Program-made: the position numbers and the translations under genes
Notes under the pieces: generated by a model
What the model was told of the DNA's origin: nothing
What the model saw: only the letters and a program-made list of their open reading frames with translations
Database searches by the model: none
NCBI GenBank assembly: GCA_018780805.1
Contig: JADMJD010000128.1
Location: forward strand, 1-64,000
Direction of reading: 5' to 3'
Source: Rubrivivax sp.
Lineage (GTDB): Bacteria > Pseudomonadota > Gammaproteobacteria > Burkholderiales > Burkholderiaceae_C
DNA length: 64,000 nt
In this document: positions 17,707-25,997 of the stretch, piece by piece
How positions within the stretch are numbered: the stretch's first letter is position 1
Layout of the letters: every line of letters starts with the position of its first letter

Positions 17707-19326
17707 TTGCGCCGTCTGCTGACCTTGTTGTGCCTGCTGCTGGCGCTGCCCGTCCTGGGCGTCCTGGCGGCCTGGTTGGCGCTGGATGCTGCGGCGCTGG
17801 CCACCTTGTCGCACCAGTTCGGCACCGTGCTTCCGGGCTATGCGCTGCAGTCGGCGGTGCTCACCGGGGGTGTGGCGCTGGGTGTGATGGTGCTGGGCAC
17901 GCTGACGGCGGCGGCCGTCACCCTCTTCGATTTCCCGGGCCGGCGTGTCTTCGAATGGGCGCTGCTGCTGCCGCTGGCGATGCCGGCCTACGTGCTGGCC
18001 TACGCCTGGACCGACGCGCTGCAGTTCAGCGGCCCGCTGCAGACCGTGCTGCGGGCGGCCACCGGCGCCCAGGGCGCGCTGTGGCCTGACGTGCGCAGCC
18101 TGGGCGGCGCCATCGTGCTGTTTGTGCTGGTGCTGTACCCGTACGTCTACCTGCTCACGCGCACGGCGTTGGGTGAACGGGCGGCGCAGTTGCTGGAGGC
18201 GGCGCGCCTGCTGGGCGCCGGGCTGCGCCGCCGCACGCTGGGCATCGCACTGCCGCTGGCGCGGCCCGCCATCACGGCGGGCGTGGCGCTCGCGGTGATG
18301 GAGACGCTGGCCGATTACGGCGTCGGCGCCTATTTCGGCCTCACCACGTTTTCCACCGGCATCTTCAAGGCCTGGCTGGTGATGGACGACCGCGTGGCCG
18401 CGGCGCAGCTGGCCTCGGTTCTGCTGGTGGTGGTGGGCATGCTGCTGTGGGTGGAGCGGCGCGCGCAGCATCGCATGCGTTACACCACCACGCGCCGCAG
18501 CGGCGGCGCGGCCGAAGCCGAGCCGCTGCGCCTGCGCGGGGGGGCCGCGGCGCTGGCCGTCGTGGTCTGCGCGCTGCCGGTGCTGCTGGGTTTTGTGCTG
18601 CCGGTGGGCTGGCTGGGCTGGATGCTGGTGCAGGAAGTGCGCTACAGCGAGTTTGGCCTGCCGCTGGCGCGTTTTGCCGGCTGGGCCTGGGCCAGCTTCC
18701 GGCTGGCGGGCATGGCTGCGCTGCTGGCCACCGCGCTGGCGCTGGCGCTGGGTTTTGCGCTGCGGCCAGTGGGCGGCAGCGCCGGGCGCGGCACGCTGGC
18801 GCCGGCGGCCGGGTTGCTGTCGCTGGGTTATGCGGTGCCGGGCGCGGTGATGGCGGTGGGCGTGCTGGCGCCCGTGGGCCTGCTGCAGGCGGCCTGGCCT
18901 GGCCTGCCGGTGACGGCGGTGGTCACCGGCACCGTCTTCGGCCTGGTGTTTGCGTACCTGGCGCGGTTCTCGGCCGTGGCGCTGCAGTCGGTGCAGGCCG
19001 GTTATGCCCGCATCAGCCCCAATGTCGATGAAACCGCGCGGCTGCTGGGCACCGGCCGGTGGCGGCTGTTCGGCCGCCTGCACCTGCCGCTGCTGCAGCG
19101 CTCGGCGGCCGCAGCGGCCCTGCTGGTGTTCGTGGACGTGATGAAGGAGCTGCCCGCCACCTTGATGTTGCGCCCCTTCGGCAGCGACACGCTGGCCGTG
19201 GTGGCCTACAACTTTGCGCGCGACGAACGCCTGGGCGAAGCCGCCCTGCCGTCGCTGGCCATCGTGGTGGTGGGGCTGATCCCGGTGCTGCTGCTGTCGC
19301 GGGCGATGCGCGCCGAGCGGCGCTGA
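17707..19326 (+). CDS. fbpB: iron(III)-type ABC transporter permease (FbpB-like, two-domain)
   Basis: Inner-membrane permease of 539 residues, the size of the fused FbpB/SfuB family with two sets of about six transmembrane segments and two EAA loops (EAARLLGAGLRRRTLGIALP and DETARLLGTGRWRLFGRLHLP). The start is a TTG at 17707 because no ATG or GTG lies before the first membrane segment. The partner ATPase is encoded divergently. A 114-bp gap with a perfect palindrome separates it from wecB. Confidence 0.85.
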   Translation: MRRLLTLLCLLLALPVLGVLAAWLALDAAALATLSHQFGTVLPGYALQSAVLTGGVALGVMVLGTLTAAAVTLFDFPGRRVFEWALLLPLAMPAYVLAYAWTDALQFSGPLQTVLRAATGAQGALWPDVRSLGGAIVLFVLVLYPYVYLLTRTALGERAAQLLEAARLLGAGLRRRTLGIALPLARPAITAGVALAVMETLADYGVGAYFGLTTFSTGIFKAWLVMDDRVAAAQLASVLLVVVGMLLWVERRAQHRMRYTTTRRSGGAAEAEPLRLRGGAAALAVVVCALPVLLGFVLPVGWLGWMLVQEVRYSEFGLPLARFAGWAWASFRLAGMAALLATALALALGFALRPVGGSAGRGTLAPAAGLLSLGYAVPGAVMAVGVLAPVGLLQAAWPGLPVTAVVTGTVFGLVFAYLARFSAVALQSVQAGYARISPNVDETARLLGTGRWRLFGRLHLPLLQRSAAAAALLVFVDVMKELPATLMLRPFGSDTLAVVAYNFARDERLGEAALPSLAIVVVGLIPVLLLSRAMRAERR

Positions 19327-19330
19327 CCAC

Positions 19331-19348
19331 GCGCCCCGGCCGGGGCGC
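19331..19348. repeat. 18-bp perfect palindrome after fbpB
   Basis: GCGCCCCGGCCGGGGCGC lies 5 bp after the fbpB stop and is followed by TTGT only. It could fold into a strong hairpin acting as a 3'-end stabiliser or weak terminator between fbpB and the polysaccharide locus. Confidence 0.45.
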
Positions 19349-19440
19349 TTGTAACCTGCCCCGCCGGGGCGCAGGCGCCGGCCGCCGGAAATTCTGCCGG
19401 GGCCCATGTATCGGCCGGCGAGGCAGGTGCTCTGTGCGGC

Positions 19441-20559
19441 ATGACGCTGCAACCGCCTGCCCCCACCGTGCACCTCGTGGCCGGTGCACGGCCGAACTTC
19501 ATGAAGGTGGCGCCCATCATCCGGGCGCTTCAGGCCGATGGCCAGCTGGGCTGGCGCCTGGTGCACACCGGTCAGCACTTCGACCACAACATGAGTGGTG
19601 TGTTCTTCCGCGAACTGGGCATCCCGGAGCCGGACACCCGGTTTGACTGCGGCGGCGGCACCCATGCGGCGCAGACCGCACGGGTGATGGAGGCCTTCGA
19701 AGCCCACTGCCGCGACACCCGGCCCGACGCCGTGCTGGTGGTGGGCGATGTCAATTCCACACTGGCCTGTGCGCTGGTGGCGCGCAAGGCCGGCATCCCG
19801 GTGGCGCATGTCGAAGCCGGTTTGCGCAGCGGCGACATGGCGATGCCGGAAGAGATCAACCGCCGCGCCACCGACGCCATCTGCAACTGGTTCTTCGCGA
19901 CCGAGCCGGCCGGTGTGCAGCACCTGCTGCGCGAGGGGCATGCAGCGGCCGATATCTTCCACGTCGGCCACGTCATGGCCGACAACCTCATCCACCAGGT
20001 GCAGCAGCTGCAGCAGACGCCGACCTCGGCGCTGGAGTCGCATGACCTGAAGACCCGCCTGGGCCCGCACTACGGGGTGGTCACGCTGCACCGGCCCGCC
20101 AACGTGGACGACCCGCAGGCGCTGGCCGGCATGGTGGCGGCCCTGAACCGCATCGCGCAAGAGCTGCCGCTGGCCTTTCCGGTGCATCCGCGCACGCGGC
20201 TGATGCTGGAGCGCTCGGGCCTCGTGCTGGCGGCCGGTGTGCACCTGCTGCCACCCCAGGCCTACATGAGCTTCCTGCACCTGTGGAAGGACGCCGCCGT
20301 CGTCATCACCGACAGCGGTGGCCTGCAGGAGGAAACCACCGTGCTGGGCGTGCCCTGCATCACGGCACGCGACAACACCGAGCGCCCCGTGACGGTGGAC
20401 GAAGGCAGCAACACCCTGGCGGGCACCGACCCGGCGCAGATCGTGGCGCTGGTCATGGACACCTTGCGCACCGGTGGCAAACGCGGCCAGCGCCCGGCGC
20501 TGTGGGACGGGCAAGCCGCCGTGCGCATCGTGCAACACCTGAAGGAGCGCATGGCATGA
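19441..20559 (+). CDS. wecB: UDP-N-acetylglucosamine 2-epimerase (non-hydrolysing)
   Basis: Cytoplasmic enzyme of 372 residues interconverting UDP-GlcNAc and UDP-ManNAc. Family motifs are GARPNFMKVAPIIRAL at the N-terminus, HPRTR in the middle and TDSGGLQEE with GVPCITARDNTERPVT near residues 290-315. It is the first gene of the polysaccharide locus. Together with the dehydrogenase at 28538 it can provide an N-acetylhexosaminuronic acid donor for the WecG-type transferase. Its TGA overlaps an ATG that opens the 60-bp tandem repeat. Confidence 0.93.
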   Translation: MTLQPPAPTVHLVAGARPNFMKVAPIIRALQADGQLGWRLVHTGQHFDHNMSGVFFRELGIPEPDTRFDCGGGTHAAQTARVMEAFEAHCRDTRPDAVLVVGDVNSTLACALVARKAGIPVAHVEAGLRSGDMAMPEEINRRATDAICNWFFATEPAGVQHLLREGHAAADIFHVGHVMADNLIHQVQQLQQTPTSALESHDLKTRLGPHYGVVTLHRPANVDDPQALAGMVAALNRIAQELPLAFPVHPRTRLMLERSGLVLAAGVHLLPPQAYMSFLHLWKDAAVVITDSGGLQEETTVLGVPCITARDNTERPVTVDEGSNTLAGTDPAQIVALVMDTLRTGGKRGQRPALWDGQAAVRIVQHLKERMA

Positions 20560-20676
20560 GCACGCCGGGCCGTCCCAAGGGCGAATTCCGGAGTGCGCAG
20601 CACGAAGGTACTCCATTGAGCACGCCGGGCCGTCCCAAGGGCGAATTCCGGAGTGCGCAGCGCGAAGGTACTCCAA
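20557..20676 (+). repeat. 60-bp tandem duplication at the wecB/wecG junction
   Basis: Two head-to-tail 60-bp units (20557-20616 and 20617-20676) differ at only two or three positions. Each starts at a TGAGCACGCCGGGCCGTCCC segment and ends in CGAAGGTACTCC followed by A(A/T)TGA, so each unit carries a GAAGG ribosome-binding site seven bases before a potential start (TTG in unit 1, ATG in unit 2). GGAGT and ACTCC flank the GAAGG and could pair. The unit is 20 codons without a stop in the wecG frame. Confidence 0.85.
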
Positions 20677-21500
20677 TGAATGAACCACGCATCAGCCTGA
20701 TGGGCTGTCTGATCGACAACCTGACGATGGCGGAGACGGTCGACAAGGTGGCGGGCTTCATCGCCTCCGGCCAGCCGCACCAGCATGTGGTGGTCAACGT
20801 CGACAAACTCGTCAAGGCGCAGAAGGACCCGGCGCTGCGCGACATCATCAACCGCTGCGACCTGGTCAACGCCGACGGCATGCCTGTGGTCTGGGCGTCC
20901 CGCTGGCTGGGGCGGCCGTTGAAGGCCCGTGTCACCGGTGTCGACCTCTTCGATGCCTTGATGGTGCAAGCCGCCGCGCGTGGCTGGCGTGTCTTTCTGC
21001 TCGGTGCGCGCGAAGAGGTGGTGATGGCGGTGCGCGACAAGTACGCCGAGCGCTTTCCGACCCTGCAGTTTGCCGGCGCGCGCAACGGCTACTGGTCGGC
21101 CGACCAAGAGCCGCAAGTGGTTGAGGAGGTGCGTGCCGCGCGTGCCGACCTGCTGTTCGTGGCCATCAGCTCGCCGTACAAGGAGCGTTTTCTGGGCACC
21201 TGGCAGGCCCACATGCGGGTGCCCTTTGCGATGGGTGTCGGCGGCACCTTCGATGTGGCGGCGGGCAAGGTCAAACGCGCGCCGGTCTGGATGCAGCAGT
21301 CCGGGCTGGAGTGGTTCTACCGCTTCCTGCAGGAGCCGCGTCGCATGTTCCGCCGCTACTTCATCGAAGACATGGGCTTCATGCGCCTGCTGGCGCGTGA
21401 GTGGTGGCAGGCCCGTCGGCAGACCCGTCGGCAAGTCCGCCAGCAGGGTGGTGATGCAGCCGCCGCCGGGCCAGTGCCGCTGGAGCACAAAGGGCGATGA
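20676..21500 (+). CDS. WecG/TagA/CpsF-family glycosyltransferase
   Basis: GT26 transferase of 274 residues that adds an N-acetylhexosamine(uronic acid) unit from a UDP donor to a polyprenyl-linked acceptor. Recognisable segments are VVVNVDKLVKAQKDPALRD, the conserved NADGMPVVW and VAISSPYKERF, then PFAMGVGGTFDVAAGKVKRAP. ATG 20676 starts the conserved domain and is preceded by GAAGG from the tandem repeat. An in-frame ATG at 20556 would add 40 repeat-encoded residues with the motif STPGRPKGEFRSAQ twice. Enzymes of this family use ManNAc or ManNAcA donors, in line with wecB. It overlaps the next gene by ATGA. Confidence 0.9.
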   Translation: MNEPRISLMGCLIDNLTMAETVDKVAGFIASGQPHQHVVVNVDKLVKAQKDPALRDIINRCDLVNADGMPVVWASRWLGRPLKARVTGVDLFDALMVQAAARGWRVFLLGAREEVVMAVRDKYAERFPTLQFAGARNGYWSADQEPQVVEEVRAARADLLFVAISSPYKERFLGTWQAHMRVPFAMGVGGTFDVAAGKVKRAPVWMQQSGLEWFYRFLQEPRRMFRRYFIEDMGFMRLLAREWWQARRQTRRQVRQQGGDAAAAGPVPLEHKGR

Positions 21501-22543
21501 ACATCGTCCTGTCGCTGGACTACGAGGTCTATTTCGGCCGCCGCACCGGCTCGGTCGAACGCTCGCTGATCGCGCCGACGCAGGCGCTGCTGGCACTGGC
21601 GGCGCGCTACCGCGTGCCGCTGGTGTTTTTTGTCGATGTGCTCTACCTGCAGGCCCTGCAGGACGCGGCCCGCGCACACGCCGGGCCGCGCAAGGACCTG
21701 GCGCGCATCCAGCGCCAGCTGGCCGCCTGCGTGCACGGCGGCCACGAGTTGCAGCTGCACCTGCACCCACATTGGGTGGATGCCCGGTGGTCTGACGACG
21801 GCTGGCAGATGGACATGCGGCGCTACCGCCTGCACGACTTCGCGCGCGACCAGATCCATGGCTTGGTGCAAACGGGGGTCGACACCCTGCGCTGTTTCAC
21901 CGGCCGCGTCAGCGCATTCCGCGCCGGTGGCTGGTGTCTGCAGCCCTTTGAAGCTTTGCACGATGCGCTGTTGGCGGCCGGCATCGCCATCGACAGCACG
22001 GTGTTTGCAGGCGGCTACCAACACGGGGCCGGGCATGACTTTGACTTCCGACGCGCGCCACCGCTGAGCCGCTGGCGCTTCGACCGCGACCCGCTGGTGC
22101 CGGCAGCGCAGGGCCGGTTCCTGGAGGTGCCGATCGCCAGCCACCTGGTGGGCCCAGGCTTCTATTGGCGGCTGGCCCTGGCCCGTCGGCTGAAGCAGGC
22201 CCACCACCGGCCGCTGGGCGACGGGTCGGCCATGGCGCTGGGGCGTCAGGACCTGGCGCGCAAGCTGCTCTGGCCCAGCACCAGCGTGGTGTCCATCGAC
22301 GGCTTGAAGGCTGACTTCCTGGAGGCCGCGTACCGCCGCTACCGCGCCCTGGGCCACGCGGACTTCGTGGTCATTGGCCACCCCAAGGCGGTGACGCCGC
22401 ACTCGCTGCAAAGGCTGGACGACTTTCTGGCCCGGCACGTGGACGAAAATTTCTGCGGCCTCAACGCCTGCGTTGACGGCCACTCCGCGGTGCAGGTCGA
22501 CCGCTGCCGGCCCGCGGCCGGTCCGCTGCGTTGGGTGGCATGA
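21497..22543 (+). CDS. NodB-like polysaccharide deacetylase-related protein
   Basis: Protein of 348 residues with features of the NodB/CE4 fold: the first motif SLDYE near the N-terminus, a metal-site-like ELQLHLHPHW near residue 90 and an arginine motif SAFRAGGW near residue 145. There is no signal peptide, so it is predicted to be cytoplasmic, unusual for a polymer deacetylase. It could deacetylate a nucleotide-sugar or lipid-linked intermediate. It overlaps wecG and the ligase gene through ATGA junctions. The family call is by motif only. Confidence 0.7.
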   Translation: MNIVLSLDYEVYFGRRTGSVERSLIAPTQALLALAARYRVPLVFFVDVLYLQALQDAARAHAGPRKDLARIQRQLAACVHGGHELQLHLHPHWVDARWSDDGWQMDMRRYRLHDFARDQIHGLVQTGVDTLRCFTGRVSAFRAGGWCLQPFEALHDALLAAGIAIDSTVFAGGYQHGAGHDFDFRRAPPLSRWRFDRDPLVPAAQGRFLEVPIASHLVGPGFYWRLALARRLKQAHHRPLGDGSAMALGRQDLARKLLWPSTSVVSIDGLKADFLEAAYRRYRALGHADFVVIGHPKAVTPHSLQRLDDFLARHVDENFCGLNACVDGHSAVQVDRCRPAAGPLRWVA

Positions 22544-23937
22544 CAGCGCTGCGCGTGCGCCGTGTGGCCGGCATCGGCGGCCCGCCGCTGGCGCTGGCCT
22601 TGGCCTGGTGCATTCCCGGCGCGGCGCTGCTGTGGGCGATCAGCCTGTGGCGGCCGCCCACCAGCCTGGCCGAGGCCGCACTCACCTTGGCCGCTGTGGT
22701 GCTGCCTGCCTGCGCCCTGTGGTGGGTGGCGCGGGCGGGCCAGCAGGCCGGTCTGGCGCTGGCCAGCCTGGCGGGCGTGGTGGTGCTGTTGTCCGACGCC
22801 ACGCTGCGGCCCGGAACGGGTGGCACCAGTGCCGGGCTGGATGCCCAGAGTGTCCTGAAGTTCGGCCTCTGGTCCCTGGGCCTGTTGCTTTTGTTCTGGC
22901 GCCGCCAGGTCGTGCTGGCGGCCCTGCGCCACCCACCCTGTGCGGCCTTGGCGGCGTTGGTGGTCTGGAGCCTGTGCAGCGCGCTGTGGTCGATCACACC
23001 GGCCTACTCGGCCGCCGCGGCCCTGGCCCTGGCCGGTGTTTGGGTGCTGGCCACGGTGTTTGCAGCCGGGTTCACCCGGCGCCAGGGTACAGCGGTCATT
23101 GCGCTGGCGCTGGTGGGCACGCTGGTCGCGTCGTTGGTCTTGTACCTGCTGGTGCCTGCCCGTGCGCTGACGGTCACCGAGGGTGGCTTGAACCTGCGCC
23201 TGAGCGGCGTCTACGGCAGCCCCAACAACCTGGGCCGTGCCGCGGCCCTGGCCGCCCTGCTGGTGTTGATGTCCGTCGGTGCACTCAGGCGCTGGCAAGG
23301 GGCTGCGGTGCTGCTGCTGGCCCTGCCGCTGTGCGCCACCTGCCTGCTGATGTCGGGCAACCGCGGTGCCGCGCTGGCGCTGGTTGGGGCCTGGGGTGTC
23401 TACCTGCTGGCCGGCCGGCCCTGGCAGCTGGCGCTGGCCGCCTTGACGCTGCTGTTCAGCGTGGCCGTGTTGGCGCTGGCGCCGGAGCTGCGTGCCGATC
23501 TGGCCGGTTTGTTGTCACGCTCGGGCCGGCGCAACGAGATCACCACCCTCACGGGCCGCACCGACATCTGGGCCGCCGTGATCGGCCTGATCCGTGAGGC
23601 GCCGCTGCTGGGCCATGGTTTTGCATCCACCCGCGAGCTCTTGCCCGCCGCCTGGTGGACGGCCTACGGCTGGACCACGACCTCGGCGCATAACCTGTGG
23701 CTGCAGGTGGCCGTGACCACCGGCTTCGTCGGCCTGGCCTTGCTGCTGCTGGGCCAGCTGGCCTGGGCCTGGCAGGCCCTGCATCGGCCCCAGCCCGCAC
23801 GGGACGCCGTCTTCGTGTTCGTGCTGGTCATCGGCCTGCTGGAGTCGAGTGCCGGTGGGCCGTCGGTGAACCTGCTGAGCTTTGTGCTGGCCTGGGCGGC
23901 CGCGCCTGGCCTGCAGGAGGCACGGCGCCATGCTTGA
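22540..23937 (+). CDS. O-antigen ligase/polymerase-like membrane protein (Wzy_C family)
   Basis: Polytopic membrane protein of 465 residues with about eleven hydrophobic segments. The O-antigen ligase family signature GRTDIWAAVIGLIREAPLLG and the following GHGFAS lie in the large periplasmic loop after about residue 335. It may polymerise repeat units (Wzy) or ligate the polymer (WaaL); in the absence of another polymerase gene the first is plausible. ATG 22540 overlaps the TGA of the upstream gene; its own end overlaps the next start by 8 bp. Confidence 0.8.
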   Translation: MTALRVRRVAGIGGPPLALALAWCIPGAALLWAISLWRPPTSLAEAALTLAAVVLPACALWWVARAGQQAGLALASLAGVVVLLSDATLRPGTGGTSAGLDAQSVLKFGLWSLGLLLLFWRRQVVLAALRHPPCAALAALVVWSLCSALWSITPAYSAAAALALAGVWVLATVFAAGFTRRQGTAVIALALVGTLVASLVLYLLVPARALTVTEGGLNLRLSGVYGSPNNLGRAAALAALLVLMSVGALRRWQGAAVLLLALPLCATCLLMSGNRGAALALVGAWGVYLLAGRPWQLALAALTLLFSVAVLALAPELRADLAGLLSRSGRRNEITTLTGRTDIWAAVIGLIREAPLLGHGFASTRELLPAAWWTAYGWTTTSAHNLWLQVAVTTGFVGLALLLLGQLAWAWQALHRPQPARDAVFVFVLVIGLLESSAGGPSVNLLSFVLAWAAAPGLQEARRHA

Positions 23938-24763
23938 CGCTACCGGGTGCCGGCGCCGGGCCCTGGCCTGGATGCTGTGGGGGGGCACGACGGCCGGCAC
24001 CGCCCAAGGTGCACTGAACGCACCGCGTCCACCGCGCCAGTGGCACAGCGCGTTCCAGCAGCGCCTGGCCGACTGGGGCCCCGCCGTGTCGGGCTGGGGC
24101 TTCGACAACCACCGCTGGTTGGCCGAACCCGGTGTGCCGGGGCAACTGCTGCGGGTGTTGTTGCGGCAGGGCAGCATCGACCCCGGCTCCATGCTGCGCC
24201 GCGGGCTGCCGCGCTCCGGCACCGGTTTCAAGGCGCCGGTGCTGCAGCCTGGTGCCGATGCCGCCACGCTGCGCTACCGCGTGCGCTTCCCGGCTGACTT
24301 CGATTTTGTGCGTGGTGGCAAGCTGCCGGGCCTGTACGGCGGGCGCGGCAACTCCGGCGGCGCCATCCCGTCGGGCCGCGACGGGTTTTCGCTGCGGCTG
24401 ATGTGGCGCAGCCAAGGCGATGCCGAGGTCTACGCCTACCTGCCCACCAGCCAGGGGCATGGCAGCTCGCTGCTGCGCGGCCAGGCGCGCTTCACACCCG
24501 GCCGCTGGCACGAGGTGCAACAGACCGTCGTGCTTAACCGCCCGGGTGAGAACAACGGCCGCGTCGAACTGCGGCTGGACGGGCAACTGGCGGGCGTGGC
24601 CACGGGCCTGCGCTTGCGCGACGTGCCGGAACTGCACATCGACGGCGTGTTCTTCGAGGTCTTCTTCGGCGGCAACGACGACACCTGGGCCGCACGCGCC
24701 GACACCCATGTGGACTTTGCGTCCTTCATGCTGGTGGCGCACACGCTGGAGCAGCGGCCGTGA
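23930..24763 (+). CDS. secreted PL14-like polysaccharide lyase-domain protein
   Basis: Exported protein of 277 residues. The N-terminus MLDATGCRRRALAWMLWGG...AQGA resembles a signal peptide, with a possible twin-arginine-like RRRALAW. The body carries the jelly-roll segment YRVRFPADFDFVRGGKLPGLYGG, characteristic of the polysaccharide lyase 14-like fold, plus WHEVQQTVVLNRPG and NNGRVELRLDGQL. It could trim the polymer made by this locus, as many export clusters carry a matching lyase. ATG 23930 overlaps the upstream stop; GTGA links it to the flippase. Confidence 0.65.
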   Translation: MLDATGCRRRALAWMLWGGTTAGTAQGALNAPRPPRQWHSAFQQRLADWGPAVSGWGFDNHRWLAEPGVPGQLLRVLLRQGSIDPGSMLRRGLPRSGTGFKAPVLQPGADAATLRYRVRFPADFDFVRGGKLPGLYGGRGNSGGAIPSGRDGFSLRLMWRSQGDAEVYAYLPTSQGHGSSLLRGQARFTPGRWHEVQQTVVLNRPGENNGRVELRLDGQLAGVATGLRLRDVPELHIDGVFFEVFFGGNDDTWAARADTHVDFASFMLVAHTLEQRP

Positions 24764-25995
24764 CGTCGCCCGGCTGTTCCAACGCCTTGCCTCAACGCGC
24801 GGCTGCGCTGGTCGAGCAACTGGCGCTGTCCGGCGCCAACTTCATCGCCTTCCTGGTGCTCGCGCGGCAGCTGGCGCCGGCCGACTGGGGTGCCTTCGGT
24901 TTTGCCTACGCCTTGCTGCTCTTCATGCAGGGTTTCCAGCGTGCCAGCGTCACGATCCCGATGATCCCGTATTCGGCCCACGGGGCGGGCTGGTCCGCCA
25001 CACGCCAGGCCTGGGCCGGCATGAACCTGGGCCTGAGCCTGCTGTGTGCCGCCGGTCTGGCCTTGGTGGCAGCGGTGCTGCAGCTCGTTTCGGGCGGCTG
25101 GCTGGTGCAGGCGTTTGCGATGGCCAGCCTGCTGGCGGTGCCGATGTTCCTGCACGAATTTGCGCGCCGTGCCGCCATCCAGGAGGGCCGCACGGACCTG
25201 CTCGCCGCCATGGGCCTGGCCTATGCCGTGGTGCTGACCGTGGCCGTGCTCTGGCCCGGCGCTGCGGGGCGGGGCGCCTGGTCGGCCAGCATCGCCTGGG
25301 CGGCTGCGGCGGCGGTGGCCGCCGCGGTCTATGCGATGAAGGGCGGCACGCCGCTGCGGCTGCGCCGCGCCGCCTGGCCCGACGGCGCCGGCTACCGGCA
25401 TTACGTCGGCTGGGCCGCGCTGGGCCACCTGGGCCACAGCGGCTACAACTTTGGCGTGCAGGCCATCCTGGCCGCGTTGGCCGGCCCTGCGGCCGTGGGC
25501 GCCTTCCACGCCTGCAGGACCTTGGTGCAGCCCGTCAGCGTGCTGCTCAATGCCATGGACGGTGTCGACAAACCGCGGGCCGCGGCGGCCCTGGCCAGGG
25601 GCGGGCCCGCTGCCATGCGCCGTGTGTTGTGGCACTCGCTGGCGACGATGGCCATCCTGGCGCTGCCGGTGCTGACGGTGGCGGCCCTGTGGGCCACGCC
25701 ACTGCTGACGCTGGCTTACGGCGAGCGCTACGCCACGCAGGGCACGCTGGTCGCCGCCTGGTGCGTGGCGTCGGTGTGCATGCTGCTGGCGCAGCCGGTC
25801 GAGTCGGGCCTCTACATGTCGGACCGCACACGCGCCTTGTTCGTCGGGCGGGCTGCGGCTGCGGCTGCGGGCACCGGGGTGGCGCTCTGGCTGGTGCCGG
25901 TGCATGGCGCCACGGGCGCCGTGGCCGCGCTGGCCGCGGGCTTTTTTGTGGCGGCGGTTTCCGGTGCCCTTCAACTCAGACACAAGGGCTCCTGA
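24760..25995 (+). CDS. Wzx-type oligosaccharide flippase
   Basis: Polytopic inner-membrane protein of 411 residues with about twelve hydrophobic segments, in the polysaccharide-biosynthesis/MATE-like superfamily. The N-terminus has the typical pattern ALVEQLALSGANFIAFLVLARQL, a first helix followed by FGFAYALLLFMQGFQRA. It would move lipid-linked units across the membrane. The start is GTG 24760, overlapping the previous TGA. It is followed after 2 bp by the glycosyltransferase gene. Confidence 0.8.
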   Translation: MTSPGCSNALPQRAAALVEQLALSGANFIAFLVLARQLAPADWGAFGFAYALLLFMQGFQRASVTIPMIPYSAHGAGWSATRQAWAGMNLGLSLLCAAGLALVAAVLQLVSGGWLVQAFAMASLLAVPMFLHEFARRAAIQEGRTDLLAAMGLAYAVVLTVAVLWPGAAGRGAWSASIAWAAAAAVAAAVYAMKGGTPLRLRRAAWPDGAGYRHYVGWAALGHLGHSGYNFGVQAILAALAGPAAVGAFHACRTLVQPVSVLLNAMDGVDKPRAAAALARGGPAAMRRVLWHSLATMAILALPVLTVAALWATPLLTLAYGERYATQGTLVAAWCVASVCMLLAQPVESGLYMSDRTRALFVGRAAAAAAGTGVALWLVPVHGATGAVAALAAGFFVAAVSGALQLRHKGS

Positions 25996-25997
25996 CC

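Noticed and set aside
20557-20676. Tandem 60-bp units as a CRISPR fragment
   Set aside because: The units are directly adjacent without spacers and are protein-coding compatible; no cas genes.
17623-20688. 1021-residue minus-strand ORF and other long antisense ORFs (e.g. 1137-3299 +, 2923-4854 +, 9720-11585 -, 11113-12411 -)
   Set aside because: They lie opposite well-supported genes, have His/Gln/Arg-rich composition typical of shadow frames in high-GC DNA and show no family motifs.
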